Assembly: GCA_013314735.1 (NCBI GenBank)
Contig: JABUFD010000001.1
Coordinates: 992,001-1,056,000, forward strand
DNA from: Anaerolineae bacterium
GTDB taxonomy: Bacteria > Chloroflexota > Anaerolineae > Anaerolineales > Anaerolineaceae
DNA length: 64,000 nt
Direction of reading: 5' to 3'
How positions within the stretch are numbered: the stretch's first letter is position 1; every line of letters begins with the position of its first letter. The notes below the pieces were generated by a model. It was not told the origin of the DNA. It saw only the letters and a program-made list of their open reading frames with translations, and made no database searches. Position numbers and translations under genes: made by a program. This document shows, one piece after another, positions 9,717 through 17,607 of the stretch.

Positions 9717-10900
9717 CCCGGCACTCCTATGCAGATATGAAAGCCATTTCCTGGCTCTGTCCTTATTTCGCAGTGGCCTTTTAACAAATTGACACGTTCT
9801 CCCAACCCTATGAGACCGAATCCATCACCTGGATTGGATGCACCCTGGCCATCATCATCAATGCACAAAGTAATCCAACTCATCTCTGTGAAATCTAATT
9901 TGATCGTCAAGTTTGATGCTTTTGAATACTTATTCGAATTATTGATACCTTCCTGGACAGCCCGGTAAAGCGTCCAGTTTGTTTGCGGACTTAATTGTTT
10001 TTCCTCACCAACGAGTTCAAAAATTACTGTCATCTCACCAAATTCGGTGTGGTCCAGCAGTCGTTGAATGGCTGCGGATAACGGTATATTTTCGAGGATT
10101 GGAGATCGCAATGTGGAAACACTGTGCCGTACATCTTTCAACGCATCTTGAGCTAGATTTTGGGCTTTCTGCAGTGCATCTTCGGCCTTTTCTGGTTTTT
10201 TTAACAAGACCATGCGTGCGGCTTGAACCTGCATGTAGATTGAAGTAAGGTAATGTCCCAATCCGTCATGGATTTCCCGGGCCATCCGGTTTCTTTCCTG
10301 TGTGATTGCCAACTCCTCAACCTGCAATGCGTAATTGCGTAGATGAGCATTCGCATCTTCCAATTCTGCGATCAATCGGTTGATTTCAACGCGTGAATGT
10401 TCTTCGTTTACTGCCATTTGCGTGAAAAAAACAATAAATATTTGGGCTACAAAAAATAATGGCAGCGAATTAAAAAACGTATTAAGGCCATTGGGTTGTT
10501 TTAATAAAACGAGAATAATCTCTCCCAGAATGATGCTGTTTACCAAAACCAGGCCAATTCGGGGTAGAAGAACCACGCTTTGAACCACAAGCGGTAAAAG
10601 AAGCAACGCGTTCAAACTCAAGTTGCTCATTGTGCTGGAACCAATCATTAAGATTGAACCGCTGAGGATCAGTTGAACAAAAAAGTAACCCGCCCTCATC
10701 ACAAGCGCATCAGATTCCAGTATATAGCGGTAACCATAAATCCCGACCATCAGATAGGCAATTCCCAAAAGAATCATCGAGATCAGTTTGGTAATAGAAA
10801 GATTTTGGGCAGCACTAAATATTGCAAAATAAGCAGCCAATACCACCAGCAGAAAGGCGATATCGGCACCATTGCCCAATTGAATTCTAGTTTTATTCAT
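9713..10900 (-). CDS. Sensor histidine kinase (HisKA_3 / DesK-NarX type)
   Basis: A 395-residue kinase. The N-terminal part has about six membrane helices (residues 15-165). A coiled coil with EINRLIAELEDANAHLRNY leads into the HisKA_3 dimerisation domain, whose phospho-acceptor histidine is in MAREIHDGLGHYLTSI (about residue 213). The HATPase_c domain follows, with the N box (EGINNSNKYS), the G1 region DDDGQG and GFGLIGLGERV. No separate periplasmic sensor domain is seen, so it probably senses something in or near the membrane, as DesK does. It is co-transcribed with the response regulator. A TATAAT box lies only 6 bases before the ATG, so the mRNA may be leaderless. Confidence 0.93.
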   Translation of the reverse strand: MNKTRIQLGNGADIAFLLVVLAAYFAIFSAAQNLSITKLISMILLGIAYLMVGIYGYRYILESDALVMRAGYFFVQLILSGSILMIGSSTMSNLSLNALLLLPLVVQSVVLLPRIGLVLVNSIILGEIILVLLKQPNGLNTFFNSLPLFFVAQIFIVFFTQMAVNEEHSRVEINRLIAELEDANAHLRNYALQVEELAITQERNRMAREIHDGLGHYLTSIYMQVQAARMVLLKKPEKAEDALQKAQNLAQDALKDVRHSVSTLRSPILENIPLSAAIQRLLDHTEFGEMTVIFELVGEEKQLSPQTNWTLYRAVQEGINNSNKYSKASNLTIKLDFTEMSWITLCIDDDGQGASNPGDGFGLIGLGERVNLLKGHCEIRTEPGNGFHICIGVPG

Positions 10901-10906
10901 AGTTTC

Positions 10907-10912
10907 ATTATA
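10907..10912 (-). promoter_or_regulatory. -10 box of the two-component operon, close to the start codon
   Basis: On the minus strand TATAAT is followed by GAAACT and then ATG, so transcription would begin at or within a few bases of the start codon. No ribosome-binding site fits between them. I could not place a good -35 box (TTGATC occurs at only a 13-base spacing). Confidence 0.5.
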
Positions 10913-10952
10913 TCGGAATAAATATGATCAAGGGTAAGCTGTTACAAAACGT

Positions 10953-10986
10953 CACAACGCCCAATCGTTGGTGATTGAGCGTTGTG
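10953..10986 (-). terminator. Hairpin after the carrier-protein gene, probable operon terminator
   Basis: A 14-bp stem with one mismatch (CACAACGC-CAATC arms at 10953-10966 and 10973-10986) around a 6-base loop. On the minus strand it is followed by GACGTTTTG, a weak T-tract. It lies between the acylation operon and the two-component operon, both on the minus strand. Confidence 0.6.
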
Positions 10987-11004
10987 CTTCATATCTATTT
11001 GAAA

Positions 11005-11247
11005 TTATTGCCGCGATTCGATCAACGCAGCTAATTGTTCCAGCGTATCAAATGTATCCGAATTTAGTTCTGAGTCGTCAATGAGAACGCCGAACTCATT
11101 TTCAATCATGATAGAGAGATCGACAAGACTGAATGAATCTATCAGTCCACTTCGTATGATTGACTCACCTGGTGTGATATCTCTGCCTGGTTGCTCCAAA
11201 ATGTCTTCACAAATTTTATTCGTTAATCGCTCTAATACTGATGCCAT
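11005..11247 (-). CDS. Acyl carrier protein, DltC-like
   Basis: An 80-residue carrier protein. The phosphopantetheine attachment site is Ser38 in SGLIDSFSLVDL. The G-L-I/L-D-S-F form of this motif is the one found in DltC, the D-alanyl carrier protein, rather than the ADSL form of fatty-acid ACP. Helix III, with IENEFGVLI, also resembles DltC. The protein would be loaded on the cytoplasmic side and deliver its acyl group to the MBOAT membrane acyltransferase encoded in the same operon. It is the last gene, 15 bases after the SGNH-propeller gene. Neither a DltA-type adenylating enzyme nor a phosphopantetheinyl transferase is in the window, so the acyl group is unknown. Confidence 0.9.
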   Translation of the reverse strand: MASVLERLTNKICEDILEQPGRDITPGESIIRSGLIDSFSLVDLSIMIENEFGVLIDDSELNSDTFDTLEQLAALIESRQ

Positions 11248-11262
11248 AAGGTTCTCCTATTT

Positions 11263-13362
11263 TTACTCTTTCCAAATTAGTGTTGCAATTGTCATAATCG
11301 ATTCCGCAGTAATAGTTATTGAATCCTCCAAAGGAACAACCAAACCTGTTTCCACTTCGGTTAAGCGAATGCCAATTCCATACTCACCTAGCGAATTGAT
11401 AAAGGTACCTCCGGTAATAATGTGAGCGCCATCGGGAGACCATGTGAGAGAGGGGCTCAGGTAATCGGCTGGTTGGTATTCATCAACCAATCCTGTCCGA
11501 ACATCAATGCGGTAGTGCAGAATTTCATTCGCTTTTCCATAATAATCGCTCCTGACCATTTTTAAAACCACAATGGATGTGCCTTCTGGGTTCCAAGCGT
11601 AATCTAGAAGCACGTTGCCATAAAGACTTACAAACTCCGGAGCGGTCACCCCCAGGGTTAGGTAGTAGATGGTCTCAATATCATCCTGGCTCAGATAGTA
11701 TAAGTAATTGGTACCGCTGATATCTACCTTTGGGTCTCCTCCGGTGATGATGACTGTAGTATCTGCTGATAAGATGTTCGTCCGGAATAAAGTCGCATCG
11801 GTACACAATTCGGAAACGCAATCAGTATAATCTGTCCAGTACACAAATCCATTAGAAATACTGACAACCTGCACGTCTGACGAGTCTGTTGCCACTAATA
11901 ATGATTTCATATTGGCATTGACCAAATATATCCCTGGTTTTTCATCCACTATTCCTGCAGCAACAATCTGTTTTGTATCAATAAAAAGGGCACTGTCTGA
12001 AGTCATACCAAGGTCGATCTGTTGTTGTCTTTCAGGACACACCGAATCTATGCACAAGATCGACAAATCTTTAGTGTCTTCGTTTTGCACGAGGATGAAA
12101 CCATCCATACTATCGAGTAAACGATGCCCATTACCCATCAGTTTCACAACCGAACCTTGTGCAGGTGAGATGGCATAAATACCTGCAGCATACCGGTGAT
12201 TGCCTTGCAGAGTTTGCTCTAGCTGCAAGAAAATTGTGCCTTCCAGGTTGGGCATCGGGTTGAACGATTGGGAAAAATCTTTTTCTGGAGCATTAATTTC
12301 TTCATCGATATCTGGAGCATTGTCCGGTTCATAAACTGTGTTATCTGAAATCTCTGCATTTGCAGACCGTAAAAGCGAATCCAAAGTTTTTAGTGCTGTA
12401 TAGCTTCTCTCGTTCCATGCGTCAACCGTAATATGGAAACCATCACGTTCCGGATCAATACCCTGGTATGGAAGTGCCTGGGCAGCAAGCCAGAAATTCC
12501 ATAAAGGAATATCGTACTCATACGCCAAACGGGCTGTGGCCAAATTGATGGAATGATCTCCTTCTACATTGTCTGCTTTCGTTGAAAGGATGGGGAGCAC
12601 GCCCTGGCTTATCGCGTACTCAACAATGTTTCGCATATATTGCTCATACCTTTCCGGTGTGCGGCCATCCCACCAGACCTCCAGGCTGATGATGATCATG
12701 CTGGGATTATGTACCCGTATCTCACATGCCAGTGGATTCTCGCCCGGCTCACAAACCTCCGGGTCCGCCCTAAATGGTGATAATACAGCGGCTGCATTAA
12801 AACCGCCTTTGACTGCATACCCATCTCGGTTAAAAGAGCCGGCAAAATGATCGACTGTTTCCAACAAAAGAGCATCCTCTCCGGCCAGGATATAGCGCCC
12901 AGGTAGATCATAAATGCCCAAAAGCACTTCGCGAATGCTCTGACAGTCACCGACTTTGGAAAATGAATGCGGATCACGTCCTGACGCGAGGCCGGATTGA
13001 TAAATTTGCATTGCCCTTCCTGAAAGCGTCGGAACAACTGGCCAAGTCATCCATTCACTCGGGTCCAAACGAATATCAGGCGTAGGTGTAGTCGTGACAG
13101 ATGGTTGGTCTACAGGAGTTTCTGGATCGGGGGTATTGTTGACCTGGTCTGTGCCCGGACTGGTTGTCTCATGTGGAGTGAGAGTCGACTCTCTTGTTAT
13201 TACTGGTAACATCTCAGATTCTTCACTGCTGTTTGCCGATTCACTGGTGGTTGCTTGGCAACTACTCAGGAAAACCCAACCCAGTAATAGAAAAGAAACA
13301 AGAATGCATACTCCAACATGATGTTGTGGAATCGAAATCAGTAAATATTTTGGTCTATTCAT
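11263..13362 (-). CDS. Lipoprotein with SGNH hydrolase-like domain and C-terminal beta-propeller
   Basis: A 699-residue exported protein. A signal peptide ends in a lipobox, LSSC, with Cys35. A Thr/Pro/Ser-rich linker runs to about residue 100. The SGNH-like domain (about 105-335) has block I VGDCQS and a C-terminal D-x-x-H motif in ERDGFH, so the serine and the Asp/His pair are all present. Residues 370-699 form repeated beta-strand units of PD40/TolB type, for example LTWSPDGAHI. It is paralogous to the next gene upstream in the operon (13382-14383), which lacks the propeller. A likely role is acyl transfer to or from an envelope polymer outside the membrane, with the propeller as a binding module; that is inference. 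Confidence 0.82.
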   Translation of the reverse strand: MNRPKYLLISIPQHHVGVCILVSFLLLGWVFLSSCQATTSESANSSEESEMLPVITRESTLTPHETTSPGTDQVNNTPDPETPVDQPSVTTTPTPDIRLDPSEWMTWPVVPTLSGRAMQIYQSGLASGRDPHSFSKVGDCQSIREVLLGIYDLPGRYILAGEDALLLETVDHFAGSFNRDGYAVKGGFNAAAVLSPFRADPEVCEPGENPLACEIRVHNPSMIIISLEVWWDGRTPERYEQYMRNIVEYAISQGVLPILSTKADNVEGDHSINLATARLAYEYDIPLWNFWLAAQALPYQGIDPERDGFHITVDAWNERSYTALKTLDSLLRSANAEISDNTVYEPDNAPDIDEEINAPEKDFSQSFNPMPNLEGTIFLQLEQTLQGNHRYAAGIYAISPAQGSVVKLMGNGHRLLDSMDGFILVQNEDTKDLSILCIDSVCPERQQQIDLGMTSDSALFIDTKQIVAAGIVDEKPGIYLVNANMKSLLVATDSSDVQVVSISNGFVYWTDYTDCVSELCTDATLFRTNILSADTTVIITGGDPKVDISGTNYLYYLSQDDIETIYYLTLGVTAPEFVSLYGNVLLDYAWNPEGTSIVVLKMVRSDYYGKANEILHYRIDVRTGLVDEYQPADYLSPSLTWSPDGAHIITGGTFINSLGEYGIGIRLTEVETGLVVPLEDSITITAESIMTIATLIWKE

Positions 13363-13381
13363 TTGCCTATTATAACGAAAA

Positions 13382-14383
13382 CTACTGCTCAGGATTCAAC
13401 GTACGCCATACGGAATCTAACGCCTGCAAACTGGTCAACCTATGAATCATGATTCCTTGTTCACTGAGGTATGTATCATCGTTGGGGAGCATACCCTTGT
13501 TTTCGACATCCTGAACCGCAGCCCAGAAATTGAGAACAGGGACTTGATATTCATACGCGACTTTAACCAATTGTTCATTAATGACTGCGTCACCTTCTCT
13601 GGAATCTGCTTTGGTGGAAATAATGGGTACAATGCCCAGGGTGAGGAGTTCCTCAACGATTTTTCGTAAATACATCTCATTGCGCACTTCCCAATGGGTT
13701 CCAAGATTGATAAAGACGATACTTGGATTATGTTGCCGTATTTCACATTCCAACGGGGTTTCGCCAAAAAGGCAACCGCTACGGTCATCGTCGATCCATC
13801 CTTCCCACAAAATAGCTGCCACCGTGGTTCCATTCTTCACAGTTACGGATTCTCGTGAAAAAGATCCCTTAAAATGCTCAATTGTTCGTAAAAGCTCAGG
13901 CTGGTTAGCAGCTTCAATGGGGTCGTCTTCATAAATACCCATATAAACGTCAGGTAAGCTTTGGCAGTCACCGAACACCGAAAAAGCATACGCATTCCTG
14001 CCTTGTCGGATACCTTCCTGATAAATTTCTACCATGCGTGGTGAAATTTCCGGCAGGACCGGCCAGCTCTCCCAATCTTCGGGGACGGGAGGGGAATAGA
14101 GGCTAATGGATTCCTGTGTTCTGTCCGGCGGCAATGCCGTCTTCTCATATGTTGAAGGTGATTCTTGTGTCTTTTCGGTATCGGTCCCGACAACAGTAGG
14201 TATGGTCAGCGTTGATGCGGATTCAGCCAATGTGGTGGTTTCCGTGGGATACTGTTGAGGTTTTGTTGGTATCATAGTATTCGTTTCAATAAAATCCTCG
14301 CCCACAGGCATATGTACCACACCGGTGCAGGATGTCAGGAAAACAAATGGAATCAATATTGTCAAACAAAATAACAATTTCAT
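13382..14383 (-). CDS. SGNH-like lipoprotein with altered catalytic triad
   Basis: A 333-residue lipoprotein with the lipobox LTSC at Cys19, then a Thr/Pro-rich spacer to about residue 105, then an SGNH-like domain homologous to that of the neighbouring 699-residue protein. The nucleophile block is conserved (VFGDCQS against VGDCQS), as is the STKADSREGD/STKADNVEGD block. Where the neighbour has RDGFH, this protein reads DDTYL, so the catalytic histidine is replaced by leucine. It may be a non-catalytic partner or acyl-binding subunit. The ATG overlaps the stop of the preceding SGNH gene (ATGA), so translation is coupled. Confidence 0.82.
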   Translation of the reverse strand: MKLLFCLTILIPFVFLTSCTGVVHMPVGEDFIETNTMIPTKPQQYPTETTTLAESASTLTIPTVVGTDTEKTQESPSTYEKTALPPDRTQESISLYSPPVPEDWESWPVLPEISPRMVEIYQEGIRQGRNAYAFSVFGDCQSLPDVYMGIYEDDPIEAANQPELLRTIEHFKGSFSRESVTVKNGTTVAAILWEGWIDDDRSGCLFGETPLECEIRQHNPSIVFINLGTHWEVRNEMYLRKIVEELLTLGIVPIISTKADSREGDAVINEQLVKVAYEYQVPVLNFWAAVQDVENKGMLPNDDTYLSEQGIMIHRLTSLQALDSVWRTLNPEQ

Positions 14384-15543
14384 TGGACTGCCGTCAATTG
14401 GTATTCTTCCAATATCCTTGTTATAGCCTTTGCAAGGATATCTTCTCCCTCAGGATTCAAGTGAATAGCGCTGTTTGTAAAAAATTGTTCCGGGATGATA
14501 TCCCAGAGGTCATGATAATCTACCCCTCTGGCTTGTGCATACTGGTTCATTAAAGATCGATAAGTATCATAGGCCCATTTTGGATAATAAAAGTTGTATC
14601 GAAGATCGCTATTTTCGCCTGAACTGATCATGATTGGTTCATTGATGATAATTACACTGGTAGAGGCCTCTTCCGTGGCAATCGTTTTCCCAACATTAAA
14701 CACCTCAAACGCAAGAACATCAGAGGTCAATGTTTCCTGTGTCAGTCCATAATACGATATATCGTTTTCCAGGTTACGTTGCGCAGGTGTATAAGCATCT
14801 GGTATGTATTGGTCTACACCTGTAGCTGCCCACATTACACCGTATAGTTGAAGCCGAATCAGGTCGGCAAGTTCCCTTCTACGGCCAAATATTGTTTTAT
14901 CCCAAAAAGTCTCTCTTTTTAACAATGAGGACCTGAGATCATATGGTAGGTTGTACGAAGTGGACATATCTTGAATGAATTCTGGATTATTTTGCACGAT
15001 GGGAGAGGTTAATTGCCGTTCCCATGGCATGGCTTCCAGTGTTACCATCCATAGTATCAGGTCGGGTTGATAATCGCGAACGGCCTGATCCATAATCATT
15101 AAATCTTTAGTGAGTGAAATGGTGGGGTATCCAAGATTGTAAAATCGTACCGGTTTTTTACTTACTTCATCAATGAGTCCCATTCTATTCAGGGATCCTG
15201 TCAGTGTTTGTTCATTGGTCAATAGTGTTCCCCACACCGACGAATCACCAATAACAAGGACAACAAACTCCTCTTTTGTGTCATTCGAATCAATTTTGTG
15301 AGATTTCAACATCGCATCGACATTGTACATGCTGAAATTGTAGGCCAGGTGCGGCGTTTCGCCGAATGGTAAACGTTCCCGACCATGCCAGAGACGACCA
15401 TACAGTGAAAAATGCCCTAGATCGGGATTGATCATCGCAAAAAATACATTTCCCAAAACCAAAATGAGAGCCGTGAACACGATGACACGGACAATTGATT
15501 TCCAGGTTGCAATGGGATTTGGCGAGAATGTGGATTGATCCAT
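14380..15543 (-). CDS. Membrane-anchored SGNH hydrolase-like protein (DltD/AlgJ-like role)
   Basis: A 387-residue protein with one N-terminal membrane helix (about residues 18-38) and an extracytoplasmic SGNH domain. Block I is VLVIGDSSVWG, with the presumed nucleophilic serine. A second block is YNLGYPTISL. Near the C-terminus is TNSAIHLNPEGEDILA, containing the catalytic histidine, but the usual Asp three residues before it is Ser. It follows the MBOAT gene by 4 bases, exactly as DltD-, AlgJ/X- or PatB-type proteins follow their MBOAT partners. The expected role is to receive the acyl group exported through the MBOAT protein and place it on a cell-envelope polymer. Confidence 0.82.
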   Translation of the reverse strand: MDQSTFSPNPIATWKSIVRVIVFTALILVLGNVFFAMINPDLGHFSLYGRLWHGRERLPFGETPHLAYNFSMYNVDAMLKSHKIDSNDTKEEFVVLVIGDSSVWGTLLTNEQTLTGSLNRMGLIDEVSKKPVRFYNLGYPTISLTKDLMIMDQAVRDYQPDLILWMVTLEAMPWERQLTSPIVQNNPEFIQDMSTSYNLPYDLRSSLLKRETFWDKTIFGRRRELADLIRLQLYGVMWAATGVDQYIPDAYTPAQRNLENDISYYGLTQETLTSDVLAFEVFNVGKTIATEEASTSVIIINEPIMISSGENSDLRYNFYYPKWAYDTYRSLMNQYAQARGVDYHDLWDIIPEQFFTNSAIHLNPEGEDILAKAITRILEEYQLTAVQ

Positions 15544-15547
15544 GGAT

Positions 15548-16975
15548 TTATATTATTCCAAAAAGGACACCAAGCGCTTTGAATGCCTGACGAGGCTCGG
15601 GTAGGATGAAAAAGAGCCAGCCAACAGCAACAAAGTGGAAAGTGAGTATACCACCTGCCAGTCTGTTCAGATGGAAGAGGAATGGTTTCTTTGCATCCAT
15701 CATTTTACTATCTAGCAATTCTGACCAACGATTCTGCAAAAATAAACCTGCGCCATGCCATATCCCCCATATGATGAAATTAGTGGTGGCGCCATGCCAA
15801 AGACCGATCAGGATCATAGTCGATAGCTGCATCAATAAAACCATGGCCCAAACGGGAAAGTTTTTCGCGTTTTTTCTGATGTGTCTACTGACCGGGTTAA
15901 AGAAATATGTCCTGAACCACTGGGTCAGTGTTATGTGCCAGTTGTCCCAGAACAATTTTAAATTGTGCTTTAAGTAGGGTGTTCTGAAATTTTCCGGGAG
16001 GTCAATTCCGATGATACAAGATATACCAATGGCAATATCAGTATATCCACTGAAATCAAAAAGGATTTGAAAGGCATATGCATAAAGCATCACCCATAAC
16101 CACCCTGGTTGACTTACCTGAGACACATTGGTCACTGACACCGAAATTAAAGACAAGGTGTCAGCCAGGGCATATTTTTTAAACATACCAATTAAAATCC
16201 GCCTTATTCCCGTGTATAGGTCTTCATTAAGTTTCCTGGGCGTTTGGTTTCTGAGATCACCAAGGAACCGTTGCATTCTGTCAATTGGTCCAGCGCTAAT
16301 GGCGGGATAATAAAACATGTATATGAAAAATTCCTGAAGGTTCACATCCTTTAAGCGCTTGTTTCTTGCATCTACTATGACATGAACCATGCGAAAAACG
16401 ATATATGAAAAACCCAACCAGCGCAGGTCTAACCCACTTGCTCTCAATGTAGTTTGTCCAGCCATTCCTCGCAGAAAAACGCTGGTTTGCAGGCCGAAAA
16501 ATGGTGATTTCTGGATGAGTAGCAACAACAATAAAAAAAGAAGCAACGCACTGAATGTTGCCGGTTTTCCCTGCATTCGGCCACGAAAATAGAACGCCAG
16601 AAAGATAGACACCGCGAATGGCGCTAGAATCATGTATACAGCCGGTGGGCGTGAAGGTGTAATAATCCCGACCATGCTGAAATAACGGGTACTCCCGAGC
16701 ATGATGACGACCAGTGTAATGCACACTGCTGTAGATATGTTGATTGGTGTTAATTGATGTTCTACCGGAGTAATGGAAAGCCACACAAAAAAACCAATCA
16801 ACAGAACCAATAAGGGAAGAAAAAAATCCAAATAACGAATTGGCAGACCAGGCTGCAACCAAAATAGCACTAGTATGCATGACGCCAACAAGAGCCAGCG
16901 TTTTATCGACAAGCTCGGTGCCAGGCGGATGAGAAAGGCAACGCCAATGATGATAAACAATGTATCAAGTTGCAT
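15548..16975 (-). CDS. MBOAT-family membrane acyltransferase (DltB/AlgI-like)
   Basis: A 475-residue multi-pass membrane enzyme with the full bacterial MBOAT signature. It has FYYPAISAGPIDR, then FDFSGYTDIAIGIS with FRTPYLKHNLKLFWDNWHI, a WFRTYFFNPV block, and the invariant catalytic histidine (about His394) in IGLWHGATTN. About eleven helices are expected. The family moves acyl groups from cytoplasmic donors (a thioester carrier or acyl-CoA) to extracytoplasmic acceptors. The donor here is probably the DltC-like carrier in the same operon. The ATG at 16975 directly abuts the stop of the 41-residue microprotein gene, and AGGG a few bases upstream gives a ribosome site. Confidence 0.93.
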   Translation of the reverse strand: MQLDTLFIIIGVAFLIRLAPSLSIKRWLLLASCILVLFWLQPGLPIRYLDFFLPLLVLLIGFFVWLSITPVEHQLTPINISTAVCITLVVIMLGSTRYFSMVGIITPSRPPAVYMILAPFAVSIFLAFYFRGRMQGKPATFSALLLFLLLLLLIQKSPFFGLQTSVFLRGMAGQTTLRASGLDLRWLGFSYIVFRMVHVIVDARNKRLKDVNLQEFFIYMFYYPAISAGPIDRMQRFLGDLRNQTPRKLNEDLYTGIRRILIGMFKKYALADTLSLISVSVTNVSQVSQPGWLWVMLYAYAFQILFDFSGYTDIAIGISCIIGIDLPENFRTPYLKHNLKLFWDNWHITLTQWFRTYFFNPVSRHIRKNAKNFPVWAMVLLMQLSTMILIGLWHGATTNFIIWGIWHGAGLFLQNRWSELLDSKMMDAKKPFLFHLNRLAGGILTFHFVAVGWLFFILPEPRQAFKALGVLFGII

Positions 16976-17101
16976 CTAAAAGCCCTGGTAGATCCACTGT
17001 GGAGAAGCATCCGCGGTCAATATGACCAGTAGTATGATGATCAGAGATAACAACAAGGCAATACTGAAATCTCTAAAAACATGTCTGGTCTGATTATTCA
17101 T
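16976..17101 (-). CDS. 41-residue single-helix microprotein, DltX-like
   Basis: A short gene that fits exactly between its neighbours. Its ATG overlaps the stop of the lipoprotein gene (ATGA at 17098-17101) and its TAG is immediately followed by the MBOAT ATG. The product starts MNNQTRHVFRDF (basic), has one hydrophobic helix (about residues 13-34), and ends ASPQWIYQGF. In the Dlt pathway DltX is a membrane microprotein of about 50 residues encoded next to DltB, with a conserved C-terminal FIYNxF motif; WIYQGF keeps the I-Y and the final F. The basic N-terminus predicts a cytoplasmic N-terminus and an extracellular C-terminus, as for DltX. One caveat is that the codons for YQG also supply the AGGG ribosome site of the MBOAT gene. 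Confidence 0.72.
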   Translation of the reverse strand: MNNQTRHVFRDFSIALLLSLIIILLVILTADASPQWIYQGF

Positions 17102-17487
17102 TGTCCCTGGTAGCCACAAACCTGGCGTTCACCCGCGTTCTCAACAACAATAAATGTTCGATTGCTTAAGTCAAGCGACTGCTGTTCATCATTATAGGTG
17201 GCTAGAATGCTGCCAGTGCACTTCACAAAGGATGTGGAATCTTCCTCGCTGGAAGTTGAGCAACTCACGTTTTCCAACGCAGGAGAAACTGCCAGAAACG
17301 AATCCATTTCGAGCATCGCGTCGAAAATAAAATCCTCGCAAACCAGATTGGTCAATGATGCCTCATCCTGGGCAACAACGGCATTCAAATAACTCTCTAC
17401 TGTTTTCGCGGAAGGATCATCGATCGCACACGCGGTGGTAATTAGTGCAAACAGTGATACTAGTAATAACAATCTTACTAAACGCAT
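17098..17487 (-). CDS. Small secreted lipoprotein, first gene of the acylation operon
   Basis: A 129-residue protein with a signal peptide ending in TTAC, lipobox Cys20. The mature part (AKTVESYLNAVVAQDEASL and several Cys residues) resembles small NTF2-like or DUF4878-type lipoprotein domains, but I cannot assign a family firmly. I chose the ATG at 17487 because AGGAG lies 5 bases upstream; the longer frame from 17505 starts in front of that site. It overlaps the microprotein gene by 4 bases. Its co-transcription with MBOAT and SGNH genes suggests an envelope role. Confidence 0.75.
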   Translation of the reverse strand: MRLVRLLLLVSLFALITTACAIDDPSAKTVESYLNAVVAQDEASLTNLVCEDFIFDAMLEMDSFLAVSPALENVSCSTSSEEDSTSFVKCTGSILATYNDEQQSLDLSNRTFIVVENAGERQVCGYQGQ

Positions 17488-17528
17488 TTCAGCTCCTGTT
17501 GTCATTGTGGATATATCAGAATCGTTTC

Positions 17529-17558
17529 ATTATAGTATAACCACTCATCATGGTGCAA
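17529..17558 (-). promoter_or_regulatory. Probable promoter of the acylation operon
   Basis: Minus-strand TTGCAC (17553-17558) and TATAAT (17529-17534) are 18 bases apart, about 40 bases before the start at 17487. A plus-strand TATAAT at 17566-17571 probably serves the divergent fucA-like gene, but no good -35 box is seen for it. Confidence 0.5.
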
Positions 17559-17607
17559 GATGGTCTATAATTCGGGAGTCATAACATTCTATTATAAGGA
17601 GCGAATC

